Below are positions 14,231 to 16,302 of a stretch of DNA of 16,302 bases, piece by piece. The notes beneath the pieces are model-generated. The model was not told the DNA's origin and did no database searches. It saw only the letters and a list, made by a program, of their open reading frames with translations. The DNA is from Maribacter sp. GTDB lineage: Bacteria; Bacteroidota; Bacteroidia; Flavobacteriales; Flavobacteriaceae. A program made the translations under genes and the position numbers. How positions within the stretch are numbered: the stretch's first letter is position 1; every line of letters starts with the position of its first letter. The stretch covers positions 1-16,302 of the forward strand of contig JAHHKH010000462.1 in the NCBI GenBank assembly GCA_018679695.1, given 5' to 3'.

Positions 14231-14545
14231 CTAAATTACTTCATTGGATTTTTTAGAAAACCTAACTTTCTTCCCATCTCTAATTTCGAACCCTACCCTA
14301 GTCGCTTCATTTGATTTGGAATCGATCAACGATAGATTGGAAATATGAATAGGGGCCTCCTTCTTTACAATACCTCCTTGCGGATTATTAGCGCTTGGTT
14401 TCTCATGTTTTGAAACCATATTTGCCCCTTCGATGATGGCTTTGTTCTTTTCAACAAACACCTTGGTCACTTTACCTTCTGTTCCTTTATGGTCTCCAGC
14501 AATTATCCTTACGGTATCTCCAGTTTTTATCTTTACCTTTTTCAT
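14231..14545 (-). CDS. rplX: 50S ribosomal protein uL24
   Basis: A 104-residue uL24, an assembly initiator located at the tunnel exit. The N-terminal KOW motif is clear (IKTGDTVRIIAGDHKGTEGK, residues 5-24), followed by EGANMVSKHEKPSANNPQGGIV. The conserved block HISNLSLIDSKSNEATRVGF lies near residues 67-86. It lies 14 bases after rplN. Confidence 0.98.
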   Translation of the reverse strand: MKKVKIKTGDTVRIIAGDHKGTEGKVTKVFVEKNKAIIEGANMVSKHEKPSANNPQGGIVKKEAPIHISNLSLIDSKSNEATRVGFEIRDGKKVRFSKKSNEVI

Positions 14546-14559
14546 TATCGTCTTAAATA

Positions 14560-14928
14560 TTAAAGCACCTCAGGGGCCAATGATACAATTTTCATGAACT
14601 GTTTATCACGAAGTTCCCTTGCAACAGGACCAAAAACCCGAGTTCCTCTCATTTCACCAGTGGGGTTTAATAAAACACAGGCATTGTCGTCAAAGCGAAT
14701 GTAAGATCCATCGGGCCTTCTTACCTCTTTCTTGGTTCTAACCACAACAGCGGTTGAAACGGCTCCTTTTTTGATTCCACCATTTGGAGTTGCCTCCTTA
14801 ACGGTAACAACTATTTTATCACCAATGGACGCATATCTCCTTTTTGTACCACCTAGGACCCTAATGGTCAAAACCTCCTTTGCTCCTGTATTGTCCGCTA
14901 CCTTTAATCTTGATTCTTGCTGTAACAT
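14560..14928 (-). CDS. rplN: 50S ribosomal protein uL14
   Basis: A 122-residue uL14, part of the intersubunit bridge and the contact site of the silencing factor RsfS. MLQQESRLKVADNTGAKEVL opens the protein. The signature VVVRTKKEVRRPDGSYIRFD (61-80), with NACVLLN after it, and the C-terminal GTRVFGPVARELR (95-107) are diagnostic. Length is exactly the usual 122. It begins 2 bases after rpsQ. Confidence 0.99.
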   Translation of the reverse strand: MLQQESRLKVADNTGAKEVLTIRVLGGTKRRYASIGDKIVVTVKEATPNGGIKKGAVSTAVVVRTKKEVRRPDGSYIRFDDNACVLLNPTGEMRGTRVFGPVARELRDKQFMKIVSLAPEVL

Positions 14929-14930
14929 AA

Positions 14931-15188
14931 TTATTTAGCTCTTTCTAAGATTTCTACTAACCTCCAACATTTTGTCTTGCTCAAGGGACGGGTCTCCATA
15001 ATCTTCACGGTATCCCCAATATTACAATCGTTCTTTTCGTCGTGTGCAACGTATTTTTTCGTTTTTAAAACGAACTTACCGTACATAGGGTGTTTTACTC
15101 TTTTCACTTCAGCAACTACAATGGACTTTTCCATTCTGTCACTAGTTACAACCCCAACTCTTTCTTTTCTTAAGTTTCTTTTTTCCAT
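14931..15188 (-). CDS. rpsQ: 30S ribosomal protein uS17
   Basis: An 85-residue uS17 with an OB fold that binds the 5' domain of 16S rRNA. The sequence contains RKERVGVVTSDRMEKSIVV (7-25), the VKHPMYGKFV segment, and the family signature GDTVKIMETRPLSKTK (58-73) followed by CWRLVEILERAK. It lies 13 bases after rpmC and 2 bases before rplN. Confidence 0.99.
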   Translation of the reverse strand: MEKRNLRKERVGVVTSDRMEKSIVVAEVKRVKHPMYGKFVLKTKKYVAHDEKNDCNIGDTVKIMETRPLSKTKCWRLVEILERAK

Positions 15189-15201
15189 AAAGCAGAACCA
15201 A

Positions 15202-15393
15202 TTATTGGTTTTCCCTATTAGTTAATTCTGTTGCCAATCTTGCAACCGTTCTTCTTACTTTCCTGATCTGAAGAGGGTTTTCCAATGGAGTTACAAAATG
15301 TGCCATCTTTAAATCTGCATGCTGCTTTTTGTAATCAACAAGCTTCTCCGTAAGTTCTTCGACCGATAATTTCTTTATTTCTGAATTTTTCAT
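15202..15393 (-). CDS. rpmC: 50S ribosomal protein uL29
   Basis: A 63-residue uL29, a helical hairpin beside the tunnel exit where, with uL23, it forms the docking site for trigger factor and SRP. The N-terminal helix SEIKKLSVEELTEKLVDYKK and the motif LENPLQIRKVRRTVARL (38-54) are typical. It starts at the ATG at 15393, 12 bases after the rplP stop. The stretch AAGGAA five bases upstream is one of the few purine-rich, Shine-Dalgarno-like sequences in the window. Confidence 0.98.
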   Translation of the reverse strand: MKNSEIKKLSVEELTEKLVDYKKQHADLKMAHFVTPLENPLQIRKVRRTVARLATELTNRENQ

Positions 15394-15405
15394 GATTCCT
15401 TACGT

Positions 15406-15831
15406 TTAATTCTCATCAGTATAATCCCTTGCAACAACGAATTTCGTTTTTACAGGTAATTTTTGAGCTGCCAATCGCAATGCCTCCTTTGCAATATCTT
15501 GGGAAACCCCACCAACCTCGAACATTATTCTTCCTGGTTTTACCACGGCAACAAAATATTCTGGAGCCCCTTTACCTTTACCCATTCGCACTTCCAATGG
15601 TTTTTTCGTAATAGGTTTGTCTGGAAATATTTTGATCCATAATTGACCTTCCCTTTTCATATACCTAGTAGCTGCAATACGAGCCGCTTCAATCTGACGT
15701 GAAGTCAAAAAAGACGAATCCAAGGACTTTATGCCAAACATACCATTCGAAAGGCGATGCCCCCTTCCGGAGTTGCCTTTCATACGGCCTTTTTGCATTT
15801 TACGATACTTGGTTCTTTTAGGTTGTAACAT
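15406..15831 (-). CDS. rplP: 50S ribosomal protein uL16
   Basis: A 141-residue uL16 positioned at the A site and needed for late 50S maturation. It begins MLQPKRTKYRKMQKGRMKG and has SLDSSFLTSRQIEAARIA (36-53). The conserved RMGKGKG is at 82-88, followed by APEYFVAVVKPGRIMFE. Arg82 corresponds to the arginine (Arg81) that is hydroxylated in E. coli uL16. The gene lies 20 bases after rpsC and 12 before rpmC. Confidence 0.99.
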   Translation of the reverse strand: MLQPKRTKYRKMQKGRMKGNSGRGHRLSNGMFGIKSLDSSFLTSRQIEAARIAATRYMKREGQLWIKIFPDKPITKKPLEVRMGKGKGAPEYFVAVVKPGRIMFEVGGVSQDIAKEALRLAAQKLPVKTKFVVARDYTDEN

Positions 15832-15851
15832 TTCTTTTCTTCTTTAAAAAA

Positions 15852-16302
15852 TTACTTTCTACGACGTTGCTTTCTCTGTCCGTCTTGTTTTCCACCTTTT
15901 CCCCCATGGCCTTTTTGCATTCCTACTAAAGGAGAAAGTTCTCTCTTACCATAAACCTCCCCTTTCATAATCCATACCTTGATGCCCAACCTACCGTAAG
16001 TTGTATGGGCCTCATGCAAGGCATAGTCAATATCAGCTCTAAAAGTCGACAATGGAATACGACCATCCTTATAGGATTCGGATCGGGCCATCTCAGCACC
16101 ATTCAATCGTCCGGAAATCTGGACCTTAATCCCTTCAGCGTTCATTCTCATTGCAGCAGCAATAGACATTTTAATAGCACGCCTAAATGATATTCTGCTC
16201 TCGATTTGCCTCGCAATACTTGCCGCCACCAAATTAGCATCGACCTCGGGTCTTTTGATCTCATAAATATTGATCTGAACCTCTTTATTGGTAATCTTCT
16301 TG
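15852..16302 (-). CDS. rpsC: 30S ribosomal protein uS3 (C-terminal 149 residues, 5' end outside window)
   Basis: The open frame continues to the right edge without a start, so the gene is cut at its 5' end by the window, not broken. The visible part starts KKITNKEVQINIYEIKRPEV, which is the end of the KH domain region. It continues into the uS3 C-terminal domain with VQISGRLNGAEMARSE, LHEAHTTYGRLGIKVWIMKG (about 94-113 of the visible part) and a basic glutamine-rich tail ending RKQRRRK. uS3 lines the mRNA entry channel and has helicase function with uS4 and uS5. It precedes rplP by 20 bases, as in S10 operons. Confidence 0.98.
   Translation of the reverse strand, partial: KKITNKEVQINIYEIKRPEVDANLVAASIARQIESRISFRRAIKMSIAAAMRMNAEGIKVQISGRLNGAEMARSESYKDGRIPLSTFRADIDYALHEAHTTYGRLGIKVWIMKGEVYGKRELSPLVGMQKGHGGKGGKQDGQRKQRRRK

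Noticed and set aside
15852..16232. rpsC starting at a TTG (16232)
   Set aside because: The frame upstream of it encodes conserved uS3 sequence up to the window edge, so the gene is cut by the window and does not start here.
1..16302. Mobile elements, CRISPR arrays, tRNA or rRNA genes
   Set aside because: No transposase-like frame, direct repeat array, terminal inverted repeats or tRNA cloverleaf could be recognised; the intergenic space is all under 131 bases.

Overview
The window is a chromosomal core region of a member of the Bacteroidota, most likely a marine Flavobacteriaceae. Four things point there. The gene order runs secY-infA-rpmJ-rpsM-rpsK-rpsD-rpoA-rplQ with no adk or map in between, followed by carA, eno and gltA. 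Shine-Dalgarno sequences are nearly absent in front of the starts. The recognisable promoters are of the TTG / TAnnTTTG type. Finally, uS14, bL36 and uS4 are forms without zinc-binding cysteines, and bL17 is long with a charged tail. The genus cannot be named from this sequence. Every gene I can support is on the minus strand, so transcription runs from the right edge to the left edge.

Right part (16302 down to about 6100): the distal S10, spc and alpha operons fused into one tight run. The order is rpsC (5' end outside the window), rplP, rpmC, rpsQ, rplN, rplX, rplE, rpsN, rpsH, rplF, rplR, rpsE, rpmD, rplO, secY, infA, rpmJ, rpsM, rpsK, rpsD, rpoA, rplQ. Gaps are 1 to 21 bases, with two exceptions: 87 bases before rpsD and 68 bases before rplQ. 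Both longer gaps can fold into multi-helix RNA structures ending just before the start codon. They are candidate autoregulatory leaders and are the most interesting signals here. An intrinsic terminator follows rplQ.

Left part (6006 down to 1): separate metabolic genes with gaps of 93 to 130 bases. They are carA (carbamoyl-phosphate synthase small subunit), eno (enolase), a divergent GT5 glycogen/starch synthase, gltA (citrate synthase) and the N-terminal part of a dimethylarginine dimethylaminohydrolase-like guanidino hydrolase. Intrinsic terminators follow eno and gltA. Promoter-like elements lie in front of eno, the synthase, gltA and the last gene. In several of these gaps the upstream terminator abuts or overlaps the downstream promoter.

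Together the genes cover ribosome assembly, protein export (SecY), translation initiation (IF1) and transcription (RpoA), then central carbon, pyrimidine/arginine and storage-polymer metabolism. I found no mobile element, CRISPR array, tRNA or rRNA, and no gap longer than 130 bases. I see no obviously novel multi-gene system. The candidates for undescribed biology are the two RNA leaders and the divergent glycogen synthase.
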